DNA of 64,000 bases. It comes from Cokeromyces recurvatus (Eukaryota; Mucoromycota; Mucoromycetes; Mucorales; Mucoraceae). Numbering within the stretch: position 1 is the first letter of the stretch; every line of letters starts with the position of its first letter. The DNA lies in contig NW_026251403.1 in the NCBI RefSeq assembly GCF_025118155.1, positions 401,001 to 465,000 of the forward strand. Direction: 5' to 3'. This document shows, in pieces, positions 1 to 11,674 of this stretch. The notes under the pieces were generated by a model. That model was not told the DNA's origin. It saw nothing but the letters and a program-made list of their open reading frames with translations, and did not search any database. The translations under genes were made by a program, and so were the position numbers.

Positions 1-273
1 GCTAATACTGAAGATCCAGTTCTTTTAACTTCTGATGTTTTAGTGAGATCAAATGGTGTTAAAGATCATTTGACAAAGTTGATTACAAAGAAGAAGCCCA
101 AGATCACCAAAAAGACATCTGAAGATGATAATAAAAACAATTCAGGAAAAGAAGGAGATAACAATAATAACAATACCACAGAGCAAAATGCCTCACAAAC
201 TTCATCAGCTGAAACAGATGCTTCTTCTACGAATAACGCTGAAAATGAAGAGCACACTCATGATGAGCTTTAA
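1..273 (+). CDS. C-terminal end of an ER-lumenal Hsp70-family chaperone (Lhs1/HYOU1-like), partial
   Basis: Frame 1 is open from the first base to a TAA at 271-273, giving the last 90 residues of a protein whose start lies left of the window. The end is HDEL, the fungal ER-retrieval signal, so the protein should reside in the ER lumen. The segment begins EDPVLLTSDV, followed by a lysine-rich stretch and an acidic, Asn/Thr/Ser-rich tail. From memory this resembles the tail of the GRP170/HYOU1/Lhs1 group (PVLL..D, a basic KKPK-like patch, a low-complexity acidic tail, then an ER signal). In that family the protein is a nucleotide exchange factor for BiP. The family call rests on a short and poorly conserved region, so another HDEL protein is possible; the ER location is the firmer statement. 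Confidence 0.6.
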   Translation, partial: ANTEDPVLLTSDVLVRSNGVKDHLTKLITKKKPKITKKTSEDDNKNNSGKEGDNNNNNTTEQNASQTSSAETDASSTNNAENEEHTHDEL

Positions 274-528
274 AGGGAAGAGACACTTTTGCTATTATCT
301 ATCATATCTATTTAGACATTGAATACATCAATAAAGTCAATTTTTATAATACATTTATTCCCCTTTAATTAAATAAATGTAAATATTATCTTAGCATGAC
401 AATATCTGTCATAAAATTGAAATAGACATAGTATTACTATTTTTCTTTAAAAAGGCTATCTATAAAGTGAACCGAAGAAGATGTATCACTTCTTTATTTA
501 AGAGAAAATATTTTTATCAAGTCTATTA

Positions 529-573
<45 letters not shown>

Positions 574-985
574 CATACTGTACGAGATGTTACTTGAATA
601 TACATAATCTAAAGATTGAGAGCGTGAAACTAGTAGGATAAGATTTATATTGAGAACTGCAACTTTAATGTTTATTTTCGATAATAATTCAAATAACTAT
701 AAGAGGAGTACAACTCATCTTACATTGAGGAAATACGATTGTTTAAAAAATTAAAAAATGACCAATGAGCACATAGCATTTATATGCTGTTTTGCCCTAG
801 TCAGATCGCTATGGAAAAAAAAAAGGAAAGAAAACCCCTTTTGGGATACATTGAGGAAATACGGTGATTAAATAAATAGAAACATACTGAGAAAAAAAAT
901 GGCATAGAGACTGGTATAATAACGACAAATCTTTTTTTTTTTTTTTAAAAAAAAAAGATGGTCAAGGAGAGAGATAAGAAAATGT
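274..985. other. Intergenic, with a short dispersed repeat
   Basis: No coding region is supported. The stretch holds a poly(A) run of about 42 nt near 531-572, the short repeat described separately at 721-863, and a T-run joined to an A-run near 931-957. Confidence 0.6.
721..863. repeat. Dispersed repeat copy 1, flanked by 17-bp direct repeats
   Basis: A unit of about 107 bp (742-848) is nearly identical to 15544-15657, differing mainly at two single bases (A/C near 775, A/G near 800) and in the length of an internal poly(A) run. Here it is bracketed by perfect 17-bp direct repeats (TACATTGAGGAAATACG at 721-737 and 847-863), which look like a target-site duplication. The unit contains an AGCAT-TTAT-ATGCT hairpin, an internal A-run and a CCCCTTTTGGG palindrome. 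On the minus strand it ends in T-runs that could serve as Pol III terminators. It is therefore probably a SINE-like or small-RNA-derived retroposon. I do not recognise the source RNA. Confidence 0.65.
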
Positions 986-3176
986 TCAAAAGCGTAATGT
1001 ACAAGGTCGTTTTCTATCTTTTTTGTCTGATATTAATTTCAGAAGCTGAACCAATCCGGGCCCATATCGCTTCATGCAACAGAATTTCTTCGTTCCTTCT
1101 TTCTTTTGTTGTCTGATTTTTTCAAACACGTATGCCACCTGTAGTAATTGTTTGAGTGACGATTGAGTTGTAAGTCGTTCCAAGCTCTCCACTGAACGCG
1201 GAATTTGTATATGAGTAAGTTCAAGCATGGTATAAATCCCTTCTACACTCAGTATAGTTATGTATATGGTGATATTATGGCCTGTTTTCAATAAGGTTAA
1301 ATAACGGGGGGTGAGATACTAATTAGTTTAAGCTACCTTTTACTTGGAAAGAGATGGAAGCCTTGTTGTTGGTGATATTTATCGTTTCCCTAGAAAAATG
1401 CCCAAGGCGGCACAAGTCCCAGGCGAGCATGAACTTGTTGATGGTGGGTTCTTCAATCTTTGCTTCTCTATACTCTAAACTCTTACCCCAACTGGGCTGC
1501 ATAATGACAGAAATAACGCTATCAGGTCTTTCCGAGCCTTGTTCGGTATTATTTAAGTTTGTCCTGTTACAAAAAAAATTGATAATGAGAAGTAGATTAA
1601 TAGCAACTGTGATGGAACGTAAATAAAAAATAAAAGAGAAAATAGAAGAGAGAGAAAGGGAACAAAAGGAAGTGTAGTTTGAGACTGTTTTTATTCAATA
1701 AAAAATAAAGAAGGTTAAAAGAAAGTTAAAGAAAGAAGTTCAAGATTATTTTGTGTCTACACAACTGCTTGTATTTATACTAGTGAATCCTGAATCAAAG
1801 AAATTAAAAATAGCTGTCAAAGAACATGAGTCATGAAATAGTGTTAGTATTCAGATATACATTGTGTTGATTCAAGAGACTGATCTATGGATTATCTATT
1901 GGGTGTTATAATGATCTGATCAAGTTTTAAATAAAAAATTTATTGTTTAATCTGAGTATATGTTCCTGATATCTTTTATGTTTTATTTTATTGGATCAAA
2001 GACGACCTGAATCCTTTATCAAGGTTATAAAAATAAATATTTAGAAATGATACGATGTCTTATACTTGATACATCTAGACAATTGGATGTCAATAAGTTT
2101 TATATTATTTACAAGATGTTATATACAGAGTTTTATTTCATATTCAGGCTTATATTTTATCCTGTATTATGTAATTCATCTATTATAATATTACTTATGA
2201 TTATATCCAGAGCTTGTTCTATAACAGCAACAATCGCTTATTTACCATCGTAAATGGACGCCATTTGCAGGATTACTGAAGAGAGGATCAAGAAGGGGGT
2301 CTACATATGTATTCCACAACACATCTTCACTTTTACATCCTTCCAATGGCTGCACAAGGGGCAGCTTTTCCATCCTATAAATAAAAAAGGTTGATTAAAT
2401 TAGTTAGCTTGCCAAGTAGTTTTCAGCTTACAATTGTCTGATAGCATTAACAGCACTGGTTTCAATAGGACCCATTTCGATAACAAGAGAGCATAGTTTA
2501 TAGGTAGCTCTTTTAATGTAGTACGTTTTTGTACGTAGTCCTGTTTATCGTTGTGGATTAAAGTATATTTAGAATCCCATTAAAATTATTATAAGAGTTA
2601 TTGCTTACGCTGACTATTTTTTGGATGGAAGTAGCTTCTTCATCGTGAAAATTTGGACTGTTACCAACCCACAAGTCAAACTGCTGTAGGTATACCTCTG
2701 TCAAAAGCTTTTCACCAAAGATATATCCAGCATTTGGTTATTACACTGTTGAGGTTTCATCAGTAATATATCCTGAATTGACCTGATATACATTGTTGAC
2801 CTGATATACATTGTTTAGTTTATAAGTATCGAGATTGGACCTTTGTCTAAACTACTTACATAAGCTCATACGTTGATCCCTCAAGTGGTGTCCCTTTTGC
2901 TTCTTCGATATATTGAACAGCTGCTTCTTGTAGTTCAAAAAACTTCTGTGATACGTCACATTCATTTATGAACCATCTGTTATCAGCTGTGGGAGGGACG
3001 ATTACCGGTGTATATTTTTTCTGAATATCGCTTTTTTTTTCTCTACATTCAATGATATTCACAATTGACATCCATTAATGTTTGTAAATACAAAAAAATA
3101 AATAAAAATAGCCTACCTTTCTTTTTCTTCTTGGAGGGCTCTATGTACATTAAAAAAATATAAATTATTTCTAGCC

Positions 3177-3223
<47 letters not shown>

Positions 3224-3677
3224 GTTTCACAGACCTGGAATTTAACTATCAACTTCTTGTAAATTGACTCCTCTGCATTAGCAATGGCTTCCTTTCTGGC
3301 TTCTTTAACACGCAAATTCCTCCAATACTGAGACACATCAAGGCGGTCTAAAATCTATGATATCGTAGAAGATAAATACAAATTTGTAAAAAGCAAGCAA
3401 ATACGTGTGACTACTGTACCTCAAAGTGATTTGCTGTTATAGTATTTACCCATGCACGCAATTGAGCACGTTTAAATCTACCTGTGCACTTCTTGAAAAT
3501 ACTTTCAGTGACATCTTTTTGTCCGAACATAAAAACTTTATAAAAGCTTATTAAGTCAAATGATCCATAACAGTTTTCAATATAGGTTAAACAAGAGGGT
3601 AAAGCAGCACTGTCCATACTAAATTTGTTTTGAGAGCAGAAGAAAAAGCGTTTTTTTTTTATTATTATCCAACACAC
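986..3677 (-). pseudogene. Broken multi-exon gene of unrecognised, probably Mucorales-specific, protein family
   Basis: On the minus strand, coding-looking blocks occur in order: 3677-3411 (contains CLTYIENCYGSFD and FKRAQLRAWVNTI), 3360-3235 (LDRLDVSQYWRNLRVKEARK), 3071-2856, about 2735-2625 (QQFDLWVGNSPNF), 2380-2256 (VLWNTYVDPLLDPLFSNP), then 1560-1325 (SERPDSVISVIMQPSWG) and 1291-986 (YTMLELTHIQIPRSVESLER). The last three blocks read as one continuous protein if about 690 bp of AT-rich DNA between 2256 and 1565 is removed, so the gene appears interrupted by an insertion. One junction near 2745-2860 cannot be joined without a stop. The style resembles, from memory, a multicopy hypothetical family of Mucorales. 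No function can be assigned. It could instead be a functional gene with unusual introns. Confidence 0.5.
2778..2813. repeat. 18-bp perfect tandem duplication
   Basis: The 18-mer TTGACCTGATATACATTG occurs twice head to tail inside the degraded gene, in a stretch where the reading frame cannot be followed. It looks like a replication-slippage duplication. Confidence 0.85.
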
Positions 3678-4354
3678 CTGTTTTTATTTATAAACTGTGG
3701 TTTGTTTATATATATCTGTTCTGGTTACAAACACGTATAAATGGAATTAAAGATATTTAACTTTTAGCAAGTTGTAAATAGCATAAAAACTGGTTGTATC
3801 CCAGTTTTATCGCAAATGTAAGAGCCTTCTTATTATTAACAATAAACAATAAAAAAAAAGCAATCAGACTTAATTTTCATGAATAGTTCATGTTATAACT
3901 GAGATTTGCTAAATTCATACACTATCTGAAAGTTAAGATTCTTGTGCTGCCAAAAATATCCTTCTTTGTCCTTTAATCTTGCTTATTTGTTGTAAAGGAC
4001 TGAAAATATTGCGAAAATCACTCATTTTATAGCCACATCTGATCCTATTATAACCTGTCTGCTCTTGCTTTTTGTTAGATAAGAGTAATGTAAAAGGAAG
4101 GATTAAAAGAGAGTAATACTAACCTCCTTAAAACTGTCCATTCAATTATAGCAATTCATAACACTGCATATTAGTATTTTATTAGCTGTTGGTGATTTAA
4201 GGTATGATTTGGTAGCAAATTATTACCTCTTTTTTCATCCCTTTTTTTACACATTATATAACCTTTTAAAATATAAAAGATCTAAATTTAAGCCTTTAAG
4301 TATGTATTTTTCATATAGATTTCTAAACATAAATGTACTTACAATAAAAATAAA

Positions 4355-4415
<61 letters not shown>

Positions 4416-5419
4416 TTAAGGTTTCCAGAATTTTAATTTTAGAAAGTATGTGCAACTGTAAATGGAGTTGTTAATCTAGGTTATTTTCCTTTTGAAATGA
4501 ACCATTTCAATTGGAATCTACTCAACTTCATGCATTTAAGGTTACTTTAGCGATATAAACAAAAGATATAAACATATTACTCTCAAAGATGGAATGTATG
4601 AAATAGCGCGTATTATTCTGCTCTTATATAATTCTTGAGACCTAAATAGCATTTCTTGCAACTTTCTTCTTAATGTCCCTATGAATGAAACAATGTCTGC
4701 CAAAGTCTTTGTGCAAGCTATTCTGATGCTGACTTCTTGACCACCTGTAAGGTACGGTTGGTGTTCTTTTTGCTAAATGCAATTCATAGACATAAACACA
4801 TTTGGTCACAGAATGATAACGGATATAATCGTCTTTTAAAGAAGTATTATATCGTAATCCTATTGACTTTGCTTCTGCTTTTGCTATTATTTTTATTTAT
4901 ATACAATATCGCACAAGTTAATACTGTTTACAAAATATAAGAGTTATATTGAACATGTTCTCTAATGATAGTCTAATCACACAGCCATTTAGTCTCTAAT
5001 AACAAAAATATGTTTAATATAGTTTATCGTCTAAACTATTGTCTGAACTATTCAGTTCGTTTAATTTGCACTATTCTAGTAACTAGAACAGCAGATAGAA
5101 TATTGTATTATGCCTAGTAAATGTTTGCATATTCGCTTTTATACTGGTTCTATTTACCATAATTTAAATTCTTATATGCTTGACGAACTTTCTTCATATT
5201 CACCAAAACAATTCTAGATAATATATTAGGTAATGCCAGCCTCCTTTCAAACATATAGAAAGCTAAACTTATTTCACAACACACTTTTCTTTTTGATCCC
5301 TTTTCTAAATATATTAATTTATAGTCACTTTGTTTAAAATTATATATTTAACTTGCTCGCAATTTTTTTTTTCTTTCTTTTTGAACTCGTTAATTAGGTT
5401 ATTGAATGGTAAATTAAAT
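3678..5419. other. Intergenic, about 1.7 kb
   Basis: No coding or RNA gene is seen. It holds a poly(T) run of about 57 nt at roughly 4358-4414 and, close to the next gene, T-rich promoter or 5' leader sequence. Confidence 0.6.
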
Positions 5420-7302
5420 ATGTCTGTAGAAATAGAATCAGAAGAGTAAAGTACTTGTTTTATTTACAGCTTGTATGCAAAAATAATAATATTACCTTTT
5501 TTTTTTTTCTTTTCATAGTATTATTCGTCTCATTTTACAATTTCTCAAAGAAAACGATTTACAAGAAACAGCAAAAGTACTAGAGGATGAAACGACTATC
5601 AAAATAAATACTATAGAAAATAAGGATGCATTTATAAAAGAAATTAAAGAAGGAGAATGGGATACTGTGCTTCGCCATGTGTCTGATTTAAAGATCCCTT
5701 CACGAAAATTGATGGATCTATACGAACATGTTGTATTAGAATTAGCAGAGATGCGGGAAATGGGAGCTGCACGTACTTTACTTCGACAAACAGAACCTAT
5801 GTTCATCCTTAAGCAAAGACATCCTGAACGATATTTAAGATTAGAACATATATTATCTCGATCAATATTTGATCCAAAGGATAACTATCCCCAAGGCATG
5901 ACAAAAGAAAAACGACGACAGATAATTGCACAAGGTACTTTTTTTTTTTCTCTTATTTTTTTTTTTTGACACTACTTATTAATTTATGTATTTTTTTTTT
6001 CTTGTTAAGCTCTATCTAATGAAGTAACAATGGTTGAGCCTTCTCGTTTAATGACTTTATTAGAGGATTGTATTAAATGGCAGCAACATCAGGGTTTATT
6101 ACCTCTAGATTCAAAACTTGATTTATTTAAAAGTTCGGATCAACTTCAACAGACTGAAGACGATGCTTTCGCTCATACAAAATATGCAGAAATTAAGGTA
6201 TTAAAAGCAAAATTATTTCAGTAATATTCAAATGATCTAAATTTACACATAGATGCCTGGTAAAAATACATATGCTGAATGTGCAGCATTCTCGCCCAAT
6301 GGATTATATTTAGTATCTGGTTCTGTAGATGGATTTATTGAAGTTTGGAATTATAAAACTGGGAAACTTAGAAAGGATCTCAAATATCAAGCAGAAGAAA
6401 ATTTAATGGCCATGGATCAAGCAGTACTTTGTTTGAGTTTTAGTAAAGATAGCGAGTTGTTAGCATCTGGCTCCACAGATGGAAAAATAGCTGTAAGTTC
6501 ATTACTGAAATAATCTAAAGATACTAACTTGCTTGTTTCATAAAAAAAAAAAAAAAGATTTGGAAATTACAAACAGGTTATTGTACACGCCGATTTTCGC
6601 CAGCCCATAGTCAAGGCGTTACATCAGTTTGTTTCAACAAAGATTCTAGTGAAATATTGAGTTGTAGTTTTGACAAATTGATCAAGATTCATAATGTAAA
6701 GACAGGAAAATTAGTCAAGTCTTTCGAAGGTCATTCTACTTTTGTCAATTCAGTTATTTATAATTCCGATTATACAAGAATTATTAGTGCCAGTAGTGAT
6801 GAAACTATTAAGGTAGAATGAAAAGAAAAATAAAATAAAAGGACAGTAAAATATTCATTTTTCTTTTTTTTTTAAAAAAAAAAATTAGATCTGGGATATA
6901 ACTAGTGGAGCCTGTCTTTATGATGTTCGACCTCAAGAAGGTGTCAAAGCTCAACAAGTTTTGGCAATACCTAATGATTCTGAATACTCAGTAATTATTC
7001 ATTCAAATAATACAGCATCTATTATTTCAAATGAAAATGGAAAAATCATAAAAACAATTGAAAATAAATCTACATCCAAGTTTATTGCAGGAGTATTATC
7101 GCATCAAGGAAGTTTATTATACACATTATCTGAAGATTCATTCATGCATTGCTTTGAATTATCTACTGGTAAACTTATAGGGCAAGTTCGTGTATGCGAT
7201 GAAGAAGTTATTGGTATATTTAGTCATCCATTTTCGAATATTATTGCTGTAAATAATGAAAAACGTCGTATTTATTTATATAAATTTGAGAACAATAAAT
7301 AA
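5420..7302 (+). CDS. SMU1: SMU1, WD40 spliceosome-associated protein
   Basis: Six exons: 5420-5445, 5519-5934, 6010-6197, 6253-6492, 6558-6812, 6889-7302, all with GT-AG junctions, giving 512 aa (human SMU1 is 513). The start [14 protein letters not shown] aligns with the start of the human protein, which fixes the 26-nt first exon. Residues about 6-95 form the LisH/CTLH helical region ([19 protein letters not shown]). The middle contains the conserved YPQG...EKRR and PSRLM.LL...[10 protein letters not shown] blocks. From about residue 210 a WD40 propeller follows ([28 protein letters not shown]). SMU1 acts with RED/IK in activation of the precatalytic spliceosome and in splice-site choice, in the nucleus. 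This fits a genome as intron-rich as this one. Very secure. Confidence 0.96.
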
Positions 7303-7452
7303 TAATAATAACACGATTCTTGTTGTGACTCAAAAAAAGTGCGTCACATGTCCCTGTTCACCCCGCACACACCCCATCCTATAAAGTGTGTAAGGCCCTG
7401 TTTCTTTTTCTTACTTTGTATATCAACCTTTTTTTTTTTTTTTTTGGAAGCA

Positions 7453-8119
7453 ATGTTTTCAACTTTATGTAAAAGATTAAATTCAACATTAATAAGAGGT
7501 ATATTTTGAAATTATAATATAATTAAATTATAAATTCATTCAGTGACAGTTTTTAATTCTAAGGTCTTCAATTATAGGCTCTACCTCTTCAATTATTAAG
7601 CAGCCCCTTCAAAGTAAATATATTATATGAGTACATTATTTATTTATGTTTTAACCAAACACACACACACGCACTCACTCACTCACTCATATATATATAT
7701 ATATTTATATATTGATAGATATTTCACGTCAAATTCAAACCGCTGCAACAACTGATTCACAAACAGCTATTCAAAAACTTCGCGATCAACTTCGCTATTA
7801 TGCCATTGCAGAGATTGCAGGTCGACCTTATTTGATCACCAAGAATGATAAGGTTATTGTTAATCGCCTAAAGGATGTTAAAGTTGGAGATGTTTTAAAG
7901 TTAGATAAAGTTAGTGAGATTGGATCAAAGGATTATACTTTAAAGGGGTCACCTTATATTCCCGAGTCAGTGTTTAACATTAATGCTACAGTTATTGAAC
8001 ATACAAAGAGTAAAATGATCCAAATCGTTAAAAAGAAGAGAAGAAAAAATTATAAGCGTACTATTGAACATAAGCAAACACATACTGTCTTACGAATTTC
8101 AAATGTTGATGTACTTTAG
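7453..8119 (+). CDS. Mitochondrial large-subunit ribosomal protein bL21m
   Basis: Exons 7453-7498, 7578-7613 and 7719-8119 give 160 aa. The first 30 or so residues (MFSTLCKRLNSTLIR...) are basic, Ser/Thr-rich and free of acids, as expected of a mitochondrial presequence. The rest is a complete L21 domain: AIAEIAGRPYLITKNDKVIV, then GDVLKLDKV, a GSPYIPESVF block, and the end KKKRRKNYKRTIEHKQTHTV, which carries the family's Lys/Arg-rich 23S rRNA-binding and HRQ-like motif. In exon 2 the acceptor at 7577 was chosen because the AG at 7562-7563 leads to an in-frame stop. Role: assembly and structure of the mitoribosome (yeast Mrpl49 equivalent). It lies about 150 bp downstream of SMU1 on the same strand. 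Confidence 0.92.
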
Positions 8120-8166
8120 ATAATAAATAAAAAGGAAAAGAAAACAAATAAATAAATAAAAATGGG

Positions 8167-8168
<2 letters not shown>

Positions 8169-8207
<39 letters not shown>
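8169..8207. repeat. Long poly(T) run
   Basis: About 39 consecutive T lie in the short spacer between the bL21m gene and the S1P lyase gene. Such runs recur next to genes throughout the window. Confidence 0.9.
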
Positions 8208-8208
<1 letters not shown>

Positions 8209-8377
8209 TAGCATCTCGTATTTGGTTGTTTAAGATGCTTATTACAAATGAGTAAGTCATTGTCGGAGATCAAATCAAAATAATATGCTGTTGTATTGTT
8301 TTCATTTTTTTTTTTTTTTTAACTTTCTCATTTATTTTTTTTTATTTTTTACACTCTCATTTAAACAATTACAAACA

Positions 8378-10293
8378 ATGACGAATATAATATCAAAGCC
8401 GTATGTTTTAACTCGATTATCACATATTTCAAATAGTATTTTAGATAACCGTTCACTTCAACGTTTAAAGAATATTGTATTTATTTTGGTTTTATTGAAT
8501 TATTGGTTAAAAATATATAACAAAGTCTTGATTGGTGGTCCTAGAAGAGCATTTAAAGAGTTTAAAGCTTATATTCTTGCAGTAACTAGTCCTAAAATTA
8601 TACAAAAGGAAACATATTAATGTCATATATACATATATATATATATAGCTTGTATTTAAACAATTGCGTCGTTTACCTTCTGTTCAGGAAAAGATCAATA
8701 AAGAACTTCAAACAACTTTAGCCAGTATGGAACATTCATTATTAGAAAAGGAAGCCGGCTGTGAATCGCATTTAACTTTACCTGCAAAGGGTTTAACAGA
8801 GGAGCAAGTTATGGAACAATTAAAAAAGTAGGAAAAAAAAAGATCGTATAGTTTTATATGTATTAATTATTTATAATTTTATAAAAGACTCCAGAAACTT
8901 AAGGCTGCAGATTGGGCAGGAGGTAAAGTGTCTGGTTCTATTTATCATGGTGGTGAAGACCTTACCAGAATCCTTGCTGAAGCTTACAAAATATTTGCGG
9001 TTGCAAACCCTCTTCATCCTGAAATTTTTCCTGGCATTCGACGTATGGAAGCAGAATCTGTTGCTATGGTTTTATCCATGTATAATGCACCTGCTACAGG
9101 ATGTGGTACCATGACAAGTGGAGGTACAGAAAGTATTTTAATGGCTTGCAAGACTTATCGTGATATGTATAAAGATGTGAAGGGCATCCACTATCCTGAA
9201 ATGTAAGTGAATGAAGGAGAGAAGAGGTTATGATCATATAGATGATTAAATTATATATACACTCTATTTTAGGGTTGTACCAGATACTATTCATGCTGCA
9301 TTTATGAAAGCAGCTGGTTATTTTAAGATTAAATTGATTACAGTACCTATTGACCCTGTTACACTCAAAGTAGATATCAAGAAAGTTGAACGAGCCATTA
9401 CAAAAAATACAGTCATGGTAAGTTATTATGGATGCCTACTAAATATAGAAAAAAAAACAATCGTGTTTATTTTATTTTATTCCAAGATTGCAGGTTCTGC
9501 TGTTAATTTCCCTCATGGTATTGCAGATGATATTGTTGCATTAGGCAAATTAGCCAAGAAATATAATATTGGTCTTCATGTTGATTGCTGTCTTGGTAGT
9601 TTTATCATGCCCTTCTTGGAAAAAGCAGGTTTCCCGACAACACCTTTTGACTTTAGAGTTGAAGGAGTTACATCCATCTCATGTGATACTCATAAATATG
9701 GCTTTGCCGCTAAAGGTTCCTCTGTTATCATGTATCGATCTGCAGAGATTAGAAAGTATCAATATTTCCTTTATTCACAATGGACTGGAGGTATTTATGC
9801 CTCTCCTAGTATCGCCGGTTCACGTCCAGGTGCTTTGATTGCTGGTTGTTGGGCAGCTCTTATGCACATGGGTGAAGATGGCTATCTGAAAGCATGTAAA
9901 GATATCATTGGTGCTCGTCAAATTATGGAAGCTGGTGTTCGATCCATCCCACAACTTCATGTCAAGGGTCAACCTATTGGCCCCGTTCTTGCCTTTGGAG
10001 CTAATGAGCCACTCAATATTTATGATGTTGGTGATAAAATGGCTGCTCGTGGTTGGAGTTTAAGTGCTCTTCAAAATCCCTCAGGTCTTCATGTCTCTGT
10101 TACCTTACCTTGGGTCCAAAGTGCAGAACTATTCGTAAAAGATCTTAAAGAGTGCGTACAAGGACTTGTAGAAGATCCATCAAGTGGCCATGGATCTACT
10201 GCTGCTATCTATGGTACAGCTGCCAGTGTTCCTGATAAGACCATTGTTGATGATGTAGCTGCAGGATTTTTAGATCTTTTATATAAGGCTTAA
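8378..10293 (+). CDS. DPL1: Sphingosine-1-phosphate lyase
   Basis: Exons 8378-8581, 8649-8827, 8888-9202, 9273-9417 and 9487-10293 give 549 aa. The enzyme is an ER-membrane, PLP-dependent lyase that cleaves phosphorylated long-chain bases to a fatty aldehyde and phosphoethanolamine, the exit step of sphingolipid metabolism. One hydrophobic segment at about residues 31-48 is the membrane anchor. The PLP fold follows, with [21 protein letters not shown] and the cofactor lysine in [15 protein letters not shown] (about K351), then [16 protein letters not shown] and a C-terminal GTAAIYG-like block. The last intron (9418-9486) uses CAAG|ATT as acceptor; the nearby GCAG would shift the frame against the family. 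This intron is 69 nt with no in-frame stop, so its retention would add 23 residues. Well conserved and secure. Confidence 0.95.
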
Positions 10294-10903
10294 AAAAAAT
10301 GAAAAAAAAAAAGCTGTCCATTAGCATTTCAATTACTATCTATTTATTTTTATTCTATGTATGTGTTAAATGTGATAATAGATATAAAAAAAAGTATCAT
10401 TTTTTACATAATGCAAACCCATAACAAATAAGCTTTACATTTATTTATTTAACAAAGAATCCATTGAATATGATATAAATGTAATGACAAATCAAAAACC
10501 GGGATTTAATTTTATATTTGAGGCAACTCCATTGTCATGAAACTATTTTAATTGTTATAGAGCAAATTTGTTCTGTATTGTACGACAAAAGCATTAAATG
10601 AAACATGTTCAGCATCTACAAAATGGAATGATGCATTTAAGCTATTGTTCATAAGTTCATATTGTTAATTATAAACAAAGGAAAAAAAAAAGAATCAATC
10701 TTCTTTATACTTTCAACAAATGATTCCAAAAAAAAAGACTTTGCTAGCATCTCTTTAGTGAATGAACAACATTTATAATAACATTATAAAGTAAAGATTT
10801 AAACAAGACGACACAAAGTTCTCAATTAATAATCATTTGATATGTGTGTATTATCTTTTATATATTAGATGAAAAAAAAAAGTTATACAAATGTATATTC
10901 TTA
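10294..10903. other. Convergent intergenic spacer
   Basis: AT-rich 3' flanks of the S1P lyase gene (+) and the zinc-finger gene (-). No gene or recognisable element is seen. Confidence 0.6.
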
Positions 10904-11621
10904 TTATAAACTATCAAGTCTTTGGAAAGATCTTCCTCCTTTAGGTCGTTCATGTAATTTAGGATTATTTTTTGCAAGTATTTCTATAATAACAAATGTT
11001 TAATAATAGAATGATATAAGCATTTATATTTACCTCTATCTAATTTTGCATAATCAATATCACAGTCATGTCTATCAGGATATCGATGACTATCACAGAA
11101 TATATAACCACATCTACATTTATTTGCTGCTTGTTTAGCCAATGGAACCTAAAATAAAGCCATGGTAATGATTAGCATTTATATATTTAGCAATACTATT
11201 TGTTTATTATTACCTTTGATCTACACTTGAAGCATCTTCCTTTATTTGTTTGAATTGGCTTTTCATTATTATCTGGAGTAGTAGCAGCTGGAGAAGCTAT
11301 AGAAGATCCAGGTGCACTATTCACTTTTAGTTCATTGTCGGGTGATGGACTTCGAAGATGCTTTCTTGTCTTATCAATAATATTAGAATCGTCTAAAGAA
11401 ACTACAGGAGATGATATAATTATTGATGATGATGGTGGTGGTGGTGATGATGATGAAGTAAGATTAGTAGCATTTTTTTCATTAGCAGTCTTGCGCTCTT
11501 TAAAGCACTTTGAACACATGTTATTAAATGCTTCACTGCCATAAAAACCACAGCCGGCAATACAAAGAATAGGTGCTTTGGTTTCGTTGCTATTAGCAGT
11601 GCTATTATTTGTATTTTCCAT
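10904..11621 (-). CDS. A20/AN1 zinc-finger stress-associated protein (ZFAND5/6-like)
   Basis: Minus-strand exons 11621-11214, 11148-11034 and 10983-10904 give 200 aa. An A20-type finger lies at about residues 18-45 (ILCIAGCGFYGSEAFNNMCS, then KCF). A Ser/Pro-rich low-complexity linker follows. The C-terminal AN1 finger begins GRCFKCRSKVPLAKQAANKC and continues CRCGYIFCDSHRYPDRHDC. An A20 finger followed by a C-terminal AN1 finger is the layout of the SAP/ZFAND5-ZFAND6 group. These proteins bind ubiquitin through A20 and influence proteasome function and stress responses. The first intron falls after the CRSK of the AN1 finger. A poly(T) run on the coding strand's 5' side (A-run in the given strand, 11639-11672) ends about 20 bp before the ATG. 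The partner and process in this fungus are unknown. Confidence 0.9.
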
Positions 11622-11636
11622 ATTTTATTATTAATG

Positions 11637-11674
<38 letters not shown>

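Noticed and set aside
1354..1626. Plus-strand 90-codon frame
   Set aside because: It is antisense to the better-supported minus-strand family block at 1560-1325.
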